A stretch of 64,000 nt of DNA from an uncultured Pseudomonadota bacterium (GTDB lineage Bacteria > Pseudomonadota > Alphaproteobacteria > Rs-D84). Where the stretch lies: assembly GCA_902762295.1 (NCBI GenBank), contig CACWNX010000001.1:338702-402701 (forward strand), in the 5' to 3' direction. Positions 53,228-62,210 of the stretch are shown here, piece by piece. The notes below the pieces were generated by a model. That model did no database searches. It worked only from the letters and a program-made list of their open reading frames with translations, and was not told the DNA's origin. The position numbers and the translations under genes were made by a program. The stretch's first letter is position 1. Every line of letters starts with the position of its first letter.

Positions 53228-54271
53228 TTAATCGTTCAGATGTTTTTTTACCCATGCATAGTGACGCAGAAACTCGGTTCCCGGCATTGCCGGATAACCC
53301 ATGTGACGCGCACCGTCGGGCACATCGCGGAAAACACCACTGTTTGCGCCGATTTCGGCATCGTTTCCGATTTTTACACCGTTTGCAATTCCGACATGTC
53401 CCGCCAGTAATGAACGGTCGCCAACCTTGGCACCGCCGGCAATTCCAACACCACCCGCCAAGAAACATTCAGACCCAATAACAACACCATGTGCAATCTG
53501 GCACAGGTTATCTATTTTTGTGCCATCGCCAATCGTTGTGTCGGTTAATGCACCGCGGTCAATACAGGTGTTCGCGCCAACCGAAACACGATTTCCAATT
53601 ACCACGCGACCAACATGCGGTATAAACACATTATGCCCGTCTTGGCGCGTATAGCCGAATCCGTCTTTACCAATCGATGCGCCGTTATGAATCACGCAAT
53701 CGGCACCGATTGTCGCATTTTCAATGTGCGCACCGGAATAGATAACCGTTCCGCGACCAATTGTAACATTTTTCCCTATGTATGTGTTTGGGTATATTTT
53801 CACATCGGGTTCAATGACCGAACCGCGTTCAATAGTTGCAAATTGCCCAACATATACACTGCGCCGATTGCGAAAGAATACCCCGCGTTCAATATATGCG
53901 TCGGCCGATATTCCGCGACGTGGCGGTTCGCGATAGATTTCACCCAAAACCTTTACAATTTCACCGCGTGGACTTTCACACACCAGCAGTGTTGCACCAT
54001 CTGGTGCATGCGATACCATTTCGGGCTGTAATAAAATGACCGATGCATGAGTATTTTCCAGTACCGACACAGGTAATATTTTAAACGCGTTGCTGTTTTG
54101 TTCGGTAGAATAGAACGCAACATCGCCGGCACGCGCATCGGCAATTGGCGCAACGCCACTTACCATTGTTTTTGGGTTTCCGCGCAGTTCCAAGCCGAAT
54201 TTTTCGGCCAATTCACCCGCCGTCATTTTGACAGCTTTGGGCTTTAATAAGAAATTCATAATTTTTGACAT
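53228..54271 (-). CDS. lpxD: UDP-3-O-(3-hydroxymyristoyl)glucosamine N-acyltransferase LpxD
   Basis: 347 residues. An N-terminal uridine-binding domain ([32 protein letters not shown]) is followed by a left-handed beta-helix of hexapeptide repeats ([22 protein letters not shown] and following) and a C-terminal helix. The catalytic His is likely in QIAHGVVIG. It acts third in lipid A synthesis. It fits an LPS-bearing outer membrane with lptD and lptF in the window. Confidence 0.95.
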   Translation of the reverse strand: MSKIMNFLLKPKAVKMTAGELAEKFGLELRGNPKTMVSGVAPIADARAGDVAFYSTEQNSNAFKILPVSVLENTHASVILLQPEMVSHAPDGATLLVCESPRGEIVKVLGEIYREPPRRGISADAYIERGVFFRNRRSVYVGQFATIERGSVIEPDVKIYPNTYIGKNVTIGRGTVIYSGAHIENATIGADCVIHNGASIGKDGFGYTRQDGHNVFIPHVGRVVIGNRVSVGANTCIDRGALTDTTIGDGTKIDNLCQIAHGVVIGSECFLAGGVGIAGGAKVGDRSLLAGHVGIANGVKIGNDAEIGANSGVFRDVPDGARHMGYPAMPGTEFLRHYAWVKKHLND

Positions 54272-54322
54272 ATCGGCATTATAATGAAAAAAAAATAAAA
54301 GAAAAGCGTAAATTATATTTGC

Positions 54323-54350
54323 TTGAATTTTAATATATGTTTGCTATTCT
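54323..54350 (+). promoter_or_regulatory. dnaX promoter
   Basis: TTGAAT (54323-54328), 16-base spacer, TATTCT (54345-54350) preceded by TGC (extended -10). Confidence 0.65.
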
Positions 54351-54370
54351 GGTGTAAAAGGAAAGATGGA

Positions 54371-55897
54371 ATGGACACCAGTTATACAGTTTTAGCACGA
54401 AAATACAGAAGTCAAGATTTTCAATCGCTTATTGGCCAGGATGTTTTAGTAAAAACACTTACAACCGCGATAAACACTGGGCGCATTGCACATGCATATA
54501 TTTTTACCGGAATTCGTGGGACAGGAAAAACCAGTACGGCGCGTATTTTGGCCAAGGCATTAAACTGTCTTTCTTCGGATGGCCCAACCGCAACACCGTG
54601 TGGAACATGTGAAAACTGTCGCGCAATCGCCGCGGGTCAGCATATAGATGTTCTGGAAATTGACGCGGCATCGCATACCGGTGTTGATAATATGCGTGAA
54701 ATATTGGATGCGGCACAATATCGTCCGACAAATGGTCGCTATAAAGTTTATATAATTGACGAAGTTCATATGTTGTCGTCAAGTGCGTTTAATGCGCTGT
54801 TAAAAACTCTGGAAGAACCGCCGGCACATGTTATATTCATTCTTGCAACAACCGAAATACGAAAGGTCCCGGTGACGATACTTTCGCGGTGTCAGCGCTT
54901 TGATTTGGTGCGCGTGCCGGTTGAAACATTAAAAAAACATTTTGCGTGGATTGCAGAACAAGAAAATGTAGAATTATCCGATGCGGCAAATGAATTACTG
55001 GCGCGGGCGGCGGATGGTTCGGTGCGTGACGGTTTATCGTTATTGGACCAGGCGATTGCCCAAACGGGTGGTCATGTTGATGAATCTGCGGTTATGGATA
55101 TGTTGAAACGTGCCGACCGTGGTGTGGTTGTTGACTTTATGCAAACAATATTGTCGGGAAATGTTGCAACCGCGTTGGCTAAGGCCGATGAGATATACAC
55201 AAATGGTGCAGATTTAACAATGTTGTTGACCGATATGATGGAATGGACACACTGGGCAACGCGTATGCATCCGGTTCTGCGTGCGGGCAATATTGGAAAT
55301 ATTCCGTACACCGCGGACCAACGGGAACGTATAAACGAAATAAATAAGCATGTGTCGTTAAATACTCTGTCCCGCATATGGCAGGTTATGGTTGCATCGG
55401 TGTCAGAAATGGCGGCGGCATCAAATCAGAAACAATGCTTTGATATGTTGGTGGTGCGTTTGATGCATATTGCAGATATGCCGGCACTGGCCGAAATGAT
55501 AAACCAAACAAAAAAAACCGTTGAACAAAAATCGGTCACAACACCGAAAAAAGAAACAATAACGATTAAAACCGCATCTGATTTGGCGGATGCGTTGCAA
55601 TCGGCGCGCGAAATGATGATGTACGCATATTTTACCAAGAATATAGAAGTGTCGGAAATCCTGGCAAATCGTATATCTTATTTTGATCGCGGAAATGATT
55701 CAGAATTTCAAAAGAAATTATGCGCATGGTTAAATACAAAAACCGGTGCGAATTGGGAACTGAATAAAATAGAGGAATCGCATCAGAATCAAACGGTTCG
55801 CGAACAAACACAATCTGATGCGGAATCGGACCCAATGGTTGCCGATGCGATGTCGCTGTTTGCCGATGCCGAAATCGTCGGTGTGTCAAAACAATAA
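54371..55897 (+). CDS. dnaX: DNA polymerase III tau/gamma subunit DnaX
   Basis: 508 residues from the ATG at 54371 (AAAGGAAAG upstream; an in-frame start at 54323 lies in the promoter). AAA+ clamp-loader ATPase: GTGKTST Walker A near residue 50, zinc cysteines CGTCENC, Walker B IIDEVHML, and the sensor SRCQRFD. Domains IV-V follow with less conservation. A -1 slippage site near codon 381 (see 55510-55524) should produce a shorter gamma form of 384 residues. ybaB and recR do not follow. Confidence 0.94.
   Translation: MDTSYTVLARKYRSQDFQSLIGQDVLVKTLTTAINTGRIAHAYIFTGIRGTGKTSTARILAKALNCLSSDGPTATPCGTCENCRAIAAGQHIDVLEIDAASHTGVDNMREILDAAQYRPTNGRYKVYIIDEVHMLSSSAFNALLKTLEEPPAHVIFILATTEIRKVPVTILSRCQRFDLVRVPVETLKKHFAWIAEQENVELSDAANELLARAADGSVRDGLSLLDQAIAQTGGHVDESAVMDMLKRADRGVVVDFMQTILSGNVATALAKADEIYTNGADLTMLLTDMMEWTHWATRMHPVLRAGNIGNIPYTADQRERINEINKHVSLNTLSRIWQVMVASVSEMAAASNQKQCFDMLVVRLMHIADMPALAEMINQTKKTVEQKSVTTPKKETITIKTASDLADALQSAREMMMYAYFTKNIEVSEILANRISYFDRGNDSEFQKKLCAWLNTKTGANWELNKIEESHQNQTVREQTQSDAESDPMVADAMSLFADAEIVGVSKQ
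55510..55524 (+). other. dnaX programmed -1 frameshift site
   Basis: A run of eight A residues (55510-55517) reads ACA AAA AAA ACC in frame. A -1 slip gives AAC CGT TGA, stopping two codons later at 55522-55524, so gamma would be 384 residues with a two-residue tail N-R. Weak downstream hairpin ACCG/CGGT; no obvious upstream Shine-Dalgarno stimulator. Confidence 0.65.
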
Positions 55898-55917
55898 ATC
55901 ATCACAAGGGGGGATGT

Positions 55918-56373
55918 ATGAAATATGAATCTGGACGTTCACTGATTGAAATAATTGGGGTGCTGGCAATCACCGCTGTCATGACCGCCAGTGCGATTGG
56001 TATATACAATTCTATTCGTCATAATCAAAAGAATACTATTGCAACCGCTGAATTACGCGAAGTTGTAAAAAATGCAAAACTGTTGATGGGAATGCGTGGC
56101 GATTATACTGGGATATCGGTTGATTACTTGGTAAAGGCGGGCGCAATTCATTCAGACCGTGCGCCAATTGGAAAAACATGGTCGGTTGATGTTGGGACAG
56201 ATACGGCAACATTTGTAATAAACCTGCACGGTTTATCACGCGCAGAATGTGATTTCTTTGCAACGGCGATTCCAAATTGGGCAACCGAAATGTTTGTGAA
56301 TAAGTATCGGATTGAAGATACTGTCACATGCTTTTCAAATGCCGATAACGACATATCATTCACAGTAAGGTAA
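55918..56373 (+). CDS. pilin-like prepilin protein
   Basis: 151 residues. N-terminus ESGRSLIEIIGVLAITAVMTASAIGIYNS is a type III (prepilin) signal: Gly before the processing site, then R-S-L-I-E with Glu at +5 and a long hydrophobic helix. The usual aromatic +1 residue is Arg. The rest is a globular domain with three cysteines; a Cys near the C-terminus could close a D-loop. It probably belongs to a type IV pilus or pseudopilus, but no PilD, PilB or PilC gene is here. Followed after 1 base by an OmpA-like lipoprotein. Confidence 0.7.
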   Translation: MKYESGRSLIEIIGVLAITAVMTASAIGIYNSIRHNQKNTIATAELREVVKNAKLLMGMRGDYTGISVDYLVKAGAIHSDRAPIGKTWSVDVGTDTATFVINLHGLSRAECDFFATAIPNWATEMFVNKYRIEDTVTCFSNADNDISFTVR

Positions 56374-56374
56374 A

Positions 56375-57043
56375 ATGAAAAAATTATTTGCAATATTTTT
56401 GTTGTTGTGTGGATGCGCATCATACCAGAGCCCAGACCGCGCAACATGGGGTACATATCTGCGCGGGGTCAGTTTTACTGATATGAATAACAACTCTGTT
56501 TCGGCGAAAACACCGATATTCCTTGGTGATGGTGGTCGTACGGTGGCCGGTGCAGTTGCAAATAATCCGCAAATGGAATATGGCGACCGTGAATCAAATG
56601 AATCAGCAATGTATTTAGGCTATATGTCAGAAGTGGAAAACGCGTTGTATGATGCGTTGCGTAAACCGGGTGTGTCGGTTCAACGTGCCGGTACCGATGT
56701 TGTTGTAATTATGGTTCGCGATGCAATTATGGAAATGAATGCGCCTGAAATATCGCGCACAGGGGATGAAAATCTGAAAACAATCGCAAAGATACTAAAA
56801 CAATATGACGCAACATTTATTGAAATTGCCGGCTATACCGATTCTATGCGTGATTCAAATGCCGCACATGCATTTACAATGGATATGGCCGAACGTGTTG
56901 GCGTTTATTTGAATAAACATGGAATCAAGAATTCGCGAATGTTTATTATCGGTCGTGGTGCCACACGACCAATTGCGGCCCAGGATGAATGGGGTCGCCT
57001 GACCAACCGTCGCATTGAAATAAGACTTTTGCCCGTCCGATAA
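56375..57043 (+). CDS. OmpA-family lipoprotein
   Basis: 222 residues with a lipobox LLLCGC (Cys13). The N-terminal half is unknown. The C-terminal half is an OmpA-like peptidoglycan-binding domain: FIEIAGYTDSMRDSNAAHAFTMDMAERV, then IIGRGATRPIAAQDEWGRLTNRRIEIRL with the Asp and Arg expected to bind diaminopimelate. It would tie the outer membrane, or a machine, to the wall. Joined to the upstream prepilin gene by one base. Confidence 0.8.
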   Translation: MKKLFAIFLLLCGCASYQSPDRATWGTYLRGVSFTDMNNNSVSAKTPIFLGDGGRTVAGAVANNPQMEYGDRESNESAMYLGYMSEVENALYDALRKPGVSVQRAGTDVVVIMVRDAIMEMNAPEISRTGDENLKTIAKILKQYDATFIEIAGYTDSMRDSNAAHAFTMDMAERVGVYLNKHGIKNSRMFIIGRGATRPIAAQDEWGRLTNRRIEIRLLPVR

Positions 57044-57124
57044 AATTGTTATAACTTTCTCTTTCTTTTTTGATTTTTTGTTGCTATAGTTCCACCGTCA
57101 ACAAAACAAAAAAAAGGATGGAAA

Positions 57125-57778
57125 ATGGCAAACAATACAAATTCAACAAAAAAATATGTTAAATACGGCATTGTTGCGGCGGTTGTTATCGCTGTTGCAA
57201 TTTTGGGTATATTTTTAATTGGGGGCATCGGCGGTAAAAATGTCAGTGCAGACCAAGCAATCGCAGAAGTGTCCAGTGATGCGGTCAATGGTGCCGACCT
57301 GCGTATAGCGGTTGTTCGTATGGATGCAATTCAAACACAATCCAAGGTATTACAGGATTTGCGCAAACAAAAAGAATCATATGAAAATAAACTGCGCGAT
57401 GAATTAACAAAACAGCAAAAAGCATTGGAAAAAGAAAAAGCAGATATTGAAAAGTCCCAAGATGTTTTGTCCCAAGAAGCCTTGCAACGCCGGGTCGTTG
57501 ATTATCAGGGCAAGGTTGCAAAACTGCAACGCGATTTGACCGAGCGTGCACAATCGGTGGATGTGTCGTTTCAAAAGGCATTAGCCCAGATTCAAGAAAA
57601 ACACCTTGATCCGATTATAGAAGCAATCATTGCGAAAAAGAATCTGTCGTTGGTAATTGACGGTCGTTTTGCGCGTACCGGTGCCGAGGTTGCAAACCTG
57701 GATATCACAAACGATGTTATAAACGCATTGGATAAAAAGGTTTCATCGGTGAAAATGGAAACACCAAAGGGTTTCTAA
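57125..57778 (+). CDS. skp: Skp/OmpH-family periplasmic chaperone
   Basis: 217 residues. A membrane helix at residues 14-33 precedes the mature domain, so it may remain anchored rather than soluble as in E. coli Skp. IAVVRMDAIQTQSKVLQDLRKQ then a long coiled coil (residues 75-165, K/E/Q/L-rich) and FQKALAQIQEKHLDPIIEAIIAKKNLSLVIDG fit the family. It would chaperone outer-membrane proteins. An extended -10 (TGCTATAGT, 57082-57090) lies upstream. bamA is not adjacent. Confidence 0.8.
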   Translation: MANNTNSTKKYVKYGIVAAVVIAVAILGIFLIGGIGGKNVSADQAIAEVSSDAVNGADLRIAVVRMDAIQTQSKVLQDLRKQKESYENKLRDELTKQQKALEKEKADIEKSQDVLSQEALQRRVVDYQGKVAKLQRDLTERAQSVDVSFQKALAQIQEKHLDPIIEAIIAKKNLSLVIDGRFARTGAEVANLDITNDVINALDKKVSSVKMETPKGF

Positions 57779-57800
57779 ATCTTTTGCAATAGCTATTTAA

Positions 57801-57829
57801 AAACGGTTGTGATTTGCAACCGTTTTTTT
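57801..57829 (+). terminator. intrinsic terminator of skp
   Basis: AAACGGTTG-TGATTTG-CAACCGTTT stem followed by a T run; it points to the plus strand. Confidence 0.8.
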
Positions 57830-57844
57830 GTTTTTTAATAAAGT

Positions 57845-58153
57845 CTAATTCAGATTTGTTAAAAACATTGGGAAATTGTTTTCTTCATCATCAGAATTTT
57901 CGGTATTTACATTTTCATCGGATGCAGTACTTTCGGTTGATGTTTTATCTTTCGGGTCACGCATAGAATCAATCTTGTTCTGTTCTTCATTCACTATGCG
58001 ACCATAGTGTTCGGCGGATTGTAATAAACGTTCGCGTTCAATCTCGTCCTGGGCCTGGCGTGCCTGGTCCATATATTGTTTTCTTTTTTGACGCCATTTA
58101 TGACAACGTTGAATCATCATGCCAACAGATGTCTGATTTTTTTTATTTTGCAT
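57845..58153 (-). CDS. DUF4167-like small protein
   Basis: 102 residues. Basic N-terminus (IQRCHKWRQKRKQY) then the segment YMDQARQAQDEIERERLLQSAEHYGRIVNE, which matches the characteristic helix of the alphaproteobacterial DUF4167 family (YxxLARDAQxxGDxxxAExYLQHAEHY). The C-terminus is acidic and Ser/Asp-rich. Function unknown; supports an alphaproteobacterial origin. Confidence 0.7.
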   Translation of the reverse strand: MQNKKNQTSVGMMIQRCHKWRQKRKQYMDQARQAQDEIERERLLQSAEHYGRIVNEEQNKIDSMRDPKDKTSTESTASDENVNTENSDDEENNFPMFLTNLN

Positions 58154-58257
58154 ATGTTTTTTCTTTTTGTTTGGAAATTATCCGTGGGCAAATGTGTAAA
58201 ATTATAATCACAATGTCCTGTTTAAACATCATGGATGATAAAACATATTAAAACCGA

Positions 58258-58286
58258 TTGCAATATTTTTTTTCAATTGCTATGCT
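58258..58286 (+). promoter_or_regulatory. promoter of the PilV-like gene cluster
   Basis: TTGCAA (58258-58263), 17-base spacer, TATGCT (58281-58286) preceded by TGC (extended -10). Upstream sequence to the DUF4167 gene shows no other feature. Confidence 0.65.
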
Positions 58287-58316
58287 GTTTGTATGATTAC
58301 AGAGTAGGGGGCATTT

Positions 58317-59684
58317 GTGTATACCCAAAGAGGTAATTTTTTATTACAGGCATTACTTGCGCTGACACTGGTATTTGCGTTTATACCGTTCTTTGCGCGT
58401 CGTTTGGCCAATCGTGATATCGGTGCCCAAATGTATGCAACCACGCGCCAGGTTGAAACGGTGCGAACCGCATCACGGATTTTTATTCAAGAAAACGCAG
58501 ATAATCTTCCGTACGAACGAACGATAATATCTGGTGAAAAATTTAGCGAGATTTTAGAACCATATGGTTTGCCGTTGGGTTTTATTGCGCGCACTGCATT
58601 AGGTCAAGATATCAGTTTGATTATTGATAAAAATACAAATGAAGTTTCGGCATTTGTGCGTTTGTCGGGTGGTAATCTTAGTGTTATGCAACGCGCCGAA
58701 TTGGCGCATCGTATTGGTTTTTATGCTGTATATGATTCTGCGGATTCTGACGGCAGTATAGATGTTGGGGTGCAGTTAGGTGATATGTATTCAGATGTTG
58801 TTCGTCGCAACGATAAAAATTCAGATTTGTCTGGTTTTTTAACTGATTTGGATATGGGCGGATTTCGTTTTGATAATGCGGGGAATATATTAGCCATAAA
58901 TTCTAGTTTTGATACTGGCGAAATCACAACTTTAACAATATATGGGGCAGAAGCCAATCGCAAAGAACGAAACAATATTGGTTCAATTAAATCGGATAAA
59001 ACGGTATTTCAAAGTGCGTCTGGTGAATCAGGGTTATCTTTGACACGCGGGGTGTTGAATGCAGATACGGTTGTTGGTCATACAGTTGCAAAATTTGGCG
59101 ATGTTGGAAATATAACGGTTGTTGATGCCGCAGTAGATACATTTGATATGTCACTTGGACGAACCGGTTTTACGGGGCCTTCAAGTTGGTATGTTGGTGG
59201 CAATATAATAACCAGCCGTATTTCATTCAGTGTTGAACGACTTGATGTTTCATCGTCAATAAATATGTCGCGTGGTCAAGATGTGTATATAGACACCAGT
59301 ACATTGACATACAATACCGCCAGTGGTATAGATACCGATTATATATATTCTTCAAATATCACACTGCGTGACCAAACATCAGATAGTCTTAATCATGGAG
59401 GCAGTGGTGCCGCAATTTTGGATATTCGACCGTCTGGGACATCGTTATTGCCAGATGTGCTTGTTAACTGGATAGACAACGGTGCGTTTTTGATTATTGC
59501 CAGTCCCACAGAAGATGATGATAAAACCATTGATTGCAAATCTGTGATTTCTGATATTGGAAAAACATATAATCAAAAATCGTTGGCGCAGTACATAATT
59601 TGCCAATATGTTTTCTGGCAGCGTCTGGAACACCGAATAGATGTTAAACAATGCTTAATGGGGGGTGGCAGTGCGTGTAAATAA
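58317..59684 (+). CDS. PilV-like minor pilin, first of three
   Basis: 455 residues with a GTG start preceded by AGGGGG. The N-terminus QRGNFLLQALLALTLVFAFIPFF is a prepilin-like segment: Gly, then N-F-L-L-Q with Gln at +5 in place of Glu, and a hydrophobic helix. Near residue 175 DLDMGGFRFDNAGNILAIN resembles the PilV shufflon constant-region motif (DLNMGG-DI-N). The C-terminal half is beta-rich and low-complexity, with few cysteines until the CK-containing tail. Probably a tip adhesin of a thin type IV pilus; inferred. Confidence 0.65.
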   Translation: MYTQRGNFLLQALLALTLVFAFIPFFARRLANRDIGAQMYATTRQVETVRTASRIFIQENADNLPYERTIISGEKFSEILEPYGLPLGFIARTALGQDISLIIDKNTNEVSAFVRLSGGNLSVMQRAELAHRIGFYAVYDSADSDGSIDVGVQLGDMYSDVVRRNDKNSDLSGFLTDLDMGGFRFDNAGNILAINSSFDTGEITTLTIYGAEANRKERNNIGSIKSDKTVFQSASGESGLSLTRGVLNADTVVGHTVAKFGDVGNITVVDAAVDTFDMSLGRTGFTGPSSWYVGGNIITSRISFSVERLDVSSSINMSRGQDVYIDTSTLTYNTASGIDTDYIYSSNITLRDQTSDSLNHGGSGAAILDIRPSGTSLLPDVLVNWIDNGAFLIIASPTEDDDKTIDCKSVISDIGKTYNQKSLAQYIICQYVFWQRLEHRIDVKQCLMGGGSACK

Positions 59685-60873
59685 ACGAAATATTTTTTCG
59701 CCCACAAAATATGATGTCGTCGCTATGCGTGGTGGCGGTTTAGTAGAGTTGTTGTTGGCATTGGTTATAATTTCGGTTGCAACACCATTTACATATTCAA
59801 TGATTTCAGAATCTACGCATAAAATGCACGATATGGCAATCGCAAATGATATTATCAGTATTCGTGATAGTATTTTGAACTTTGTGCGTATAAATCAAGA
59901 TTTATGGCCGGATACCGTTCAGATAAAAATGTCAGATGATGAAATATCGCAATTTTCGGGTGCTATATCATCGGGCTTTATAGATAAATATATGGTCAAT
60001 GGTGGTTCAGTTATAGATGTTTATTTGGAATTTAATTTTGATTTACCAACCAAACGTGTTGCACAGATTGCCAATAATATTGGAACAGATGCGGCATTGG
60101 TTGACCAAGATGGTGTTGCGCATGGTGATACATGGGCGGTGACCGCACCAGATTTTAAATCGGGTGGATTGATTTATAAAATAACCCGCGGTATGTCCGA
60201 TTTTGATACGGCGCGTTTCTTGCATCGTGGTTCATCGGGTGAAGATAATTTAAATGTTATGATGCGTGATTTGAATATGGGTGGATATGATGTGTATAAT
60301 GTTGGTGCCGTCAATGGTAAATCGGTTCGTGTTCGTAATCTTGATGCGACATTTGTCAATTCAGAAACACTAGATGCTAAGACGGTTTATTTTGCATCTG
60401 GGGCAAATATGAATGGTGATAATGTTAAAATTGGGACATTGCGTGTTTCAGGTGATATAAATGGGTTCCGCAGTATAACAGCAAAGAAGTTAAATGGTTC
60501 GGCATTTAATTTAAATGGTGCGGTTATCGCAGACACCGCGAAAATAAACAATTCGCTAAATGTTGCCGGTAATTTTACATTAAAGTCCAGTTCGTTAAAA
60601 ACGGTTGGTGGTTTTATGGGTGTTGCGGTTGGGTCGGTATATGCGCCATACATAGTGGCAAAAGAAATAATGTTCAATGGAAATGTTGGGCTGACCGTGT
60701 CGGGCGAGTTACTTGTATCATCTGTTCAGCCAATTAAATTTGGAAATTGGTCATTTCCATCTTCAACACCGCCATTGTTTTCGTCTTTGACTTTGGCACG
60801 CGCCACAATTCCAGAAATGCCAAATAAACAAGAATTTGAAGCAATAATGACAAGTGGATGGCAAACAAAATGA
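59671..60873 (+). CDS. PilV-like minor pilin, second of three
   Basis: About 400 residues. I choose GTG at 59671, 5 bases after GGGGGG, overlapping the previous gene by 14 bases; GTG 59665 is an alternative. Leader VNKRNIFSPTKYDVVAMRG, then GGLVELLLALVIISVATPF with Glu at +5. DLNMGGYDVYNVGAVNGKSV near residue 205 is the clearest PilV-type motif, followed by a beta-solenoid-like stretch (VNSETLDAKTVYFASGANM, LNGSAFNLNGAVIADTAKI). It could be exchanged for or combined with its neighbours at a pilus tip. Confidence 0.7.
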   Translation: MRVNKRNIFSPTKYDVVAMRGGGLVELLLALVIISVATPFTYSMISESTHKMHDMAIANDIISIRDSILNFVRINQDLWPDTVQIKMSDDEISQFSGAISSGFIDKYMVNGGSVIDVYLEFNFDLPTKRVAQIANNIGTDAALVDQDGVAHGDTWAVTAPDFKSGGLIYKITRGMSDFDTARFLHRGSSGEDNLNVMMRDLNMGGYDVYNVGAVNGKSVRVRNLDATFVNSETLDAKTVYFASGANMNGDNVKIGTLRVSGDINGFRSITAKKLNGSAFNLNGAVIADTAKINNSLNVAGNFTLKSSSLKTVGGFMGVAVGSVYAPYIVAKEIMFNGNVGLTVSGELLVSSVQPIKFGNWSFPSSTPPLFSSLTLARATIPEMPNKQEFEAIMTSGWQTK

Positions 60874-62183
60874 AAAATATAAATCGTATTTTTACCGATA
60901 AATATGCCATGTGTGGGACTGTGCTGATGGAATTCTTGTTGACATTGGCACTGGCGGGAACACTGATGCCGTTTATATATAGTTATCAACAACGCGCAAT
61001 AATTCGTGCAGAAAATTTGCGTATAAATCGTCAAATGCAACGCGTTCAGACGGTTTTAGAACGATATATTGTGCAAAACAAAGACAGCATGTTAACGACG
61101 GTTGGTCGGAATATAATTCCGGTAAAAATATCCGATTTGGTGGATTATGGAATAGAACAAGACTTTATAGATGCGGTCGGTGATAAATATCAAATTCGTG
61201 TATTGAAATCAATGGATGTTAATAACCAGGCAACACTTCAGGGGGTTATTGTTTTGCATGATTCGGAAATATCGCCATTGCGCACGCGTGAAATTGTATC
61301 CATGGGTGATGATAAAGTTGGCTTTGTTGACGGTACGCATGTATATGGTGGTTTTGGCACATGGCGCGCAGATATTGCGGAACTTGGGATAGATGGTGGG
61401 TCCGGTGTTGTTCAACGAACGGCGATAAATCGTGATAATTCATTATATTTATGGCGCGTACCATCTGAAAACGCATCTGATGCGACAATGATGATGCCGT
61501 TAAACCTTGGTGGACGCGATATTCAAAATGTGTCATTTGTAAATGCCGGCGGATTAAAATTGGATGAAATTTTAACCGCAAATAAATTAGTTGTTAATGA
61601 TTTGATATTTAAAAATCGCACAACCATTGACAGCCAATTTAATACACAAATTGCGGTCGTTTCGGGTTCAATGTCGGGTGATTCAAAGAGTATCGCAGTA
61701 AACGGTATATTCAGTTTGTCCGAAATTGGAAAATTTTCTGGATTTACCGCTGATAATTTATGGGTAAATAAATTAAACCTTAGCGGACTGTCAACGCCAT
61801 CAGGTTCAAATGCAATTCTGCGTTGCGGTTCGTCGCTGGATATGACCGAAGGTCGCATAACTGCCGGTATGGTCAGTGTCGGTTTTACCGGTTCAATTAC
61901 GCCGAAACTAGTTGTTAAACAACGAATCGCAGATTCTCAAGATTCACGATATTTTTGGGATGTTAAATCTAATGTGGCAAATTTTGTTGATATAAATTCA
62001 CCAACATTATCTGATATGGCGACCAATATTTTGCGGATTGAATCTGTCGCTGGGTCGGCTGCAACACGAATATTTGGTGCGGTTGTTGCAAATAAAAATG
62101 CGACAATGGGGGATTATTTGAACGCAATAAAAGAAATTGGGCAAAGTGTGCGTGGGAAATATCACTTGTTGAATTTAGAATAA
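60870..62183 (+). CDS. PilV-like minor pilin, third of three
   Basis: 437 residues from ATG 60870 (ATGA overlap with the previous gene); ATG 60858 is an alternative. Leader NINRIFTDKYAMCG is similar to that of the second gene, then TVLMEFLLTLALAGTLMPF with Glu at +5. PLNLGGRDIQNVSFVNAGGLKL near residue 210 is the equivalent of the PilV motif. The C-terminal half differs from the other two and holds one cysteine pair. The three genes form a tandem set with divergent ends. Confidence 0.7.
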   Translation: MKNINRIFTDKYAMCGTVLMEFLLTLALAGTLMPFIYSYQQRAIIRAENLRINRQMQRVQTVLERYIVQNKDSMLTTVGRNIIPVKISDLVDYGIEQDFIDAVGDKYQIRVLKSMDVNNQATLQGVIVLHDSEISPLRTREIVSMGDDKVGFVDGTHVYGGFGTWRADIAELGIDGGSGVVQRTAINRDNSLYLWRVPSENASDATMMMPLNLGGRDIQNVSFVNAGGLKLDEILTANKLVVNDLIFKNRTTIDSQFNTQIAVVSGSMSGDSKSIAVNGIFSLSEIGKFSGFTADNLWVNKLNLSGLSTPSGSNAILRCGSSLDMTEGRITAGMVSVGFTGSITPKLVVKQRIADSQDSRYFWDVKSNVANFVDINSPTLSDMATNILRIESVAGSAATRIFGAVVANKNATMGDYLNAIKEIGQSVRGKYHLLNLE

Positions 62184-62196
62184 ATTATGCTATAAC
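62169..62196 (+). promoter_or_regulatory. promoter of the zinc-ribbon protein gene
   Basis: TTGAAT (62169-62174), 16-base spacer, TATAAC (62191-62196) preceded by TGC; it overlaps the end of the third PilV-like gene. Confidence 0.65.
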
Positions 62197-62210
62197 AATG
62201 GAAAGAAAAC

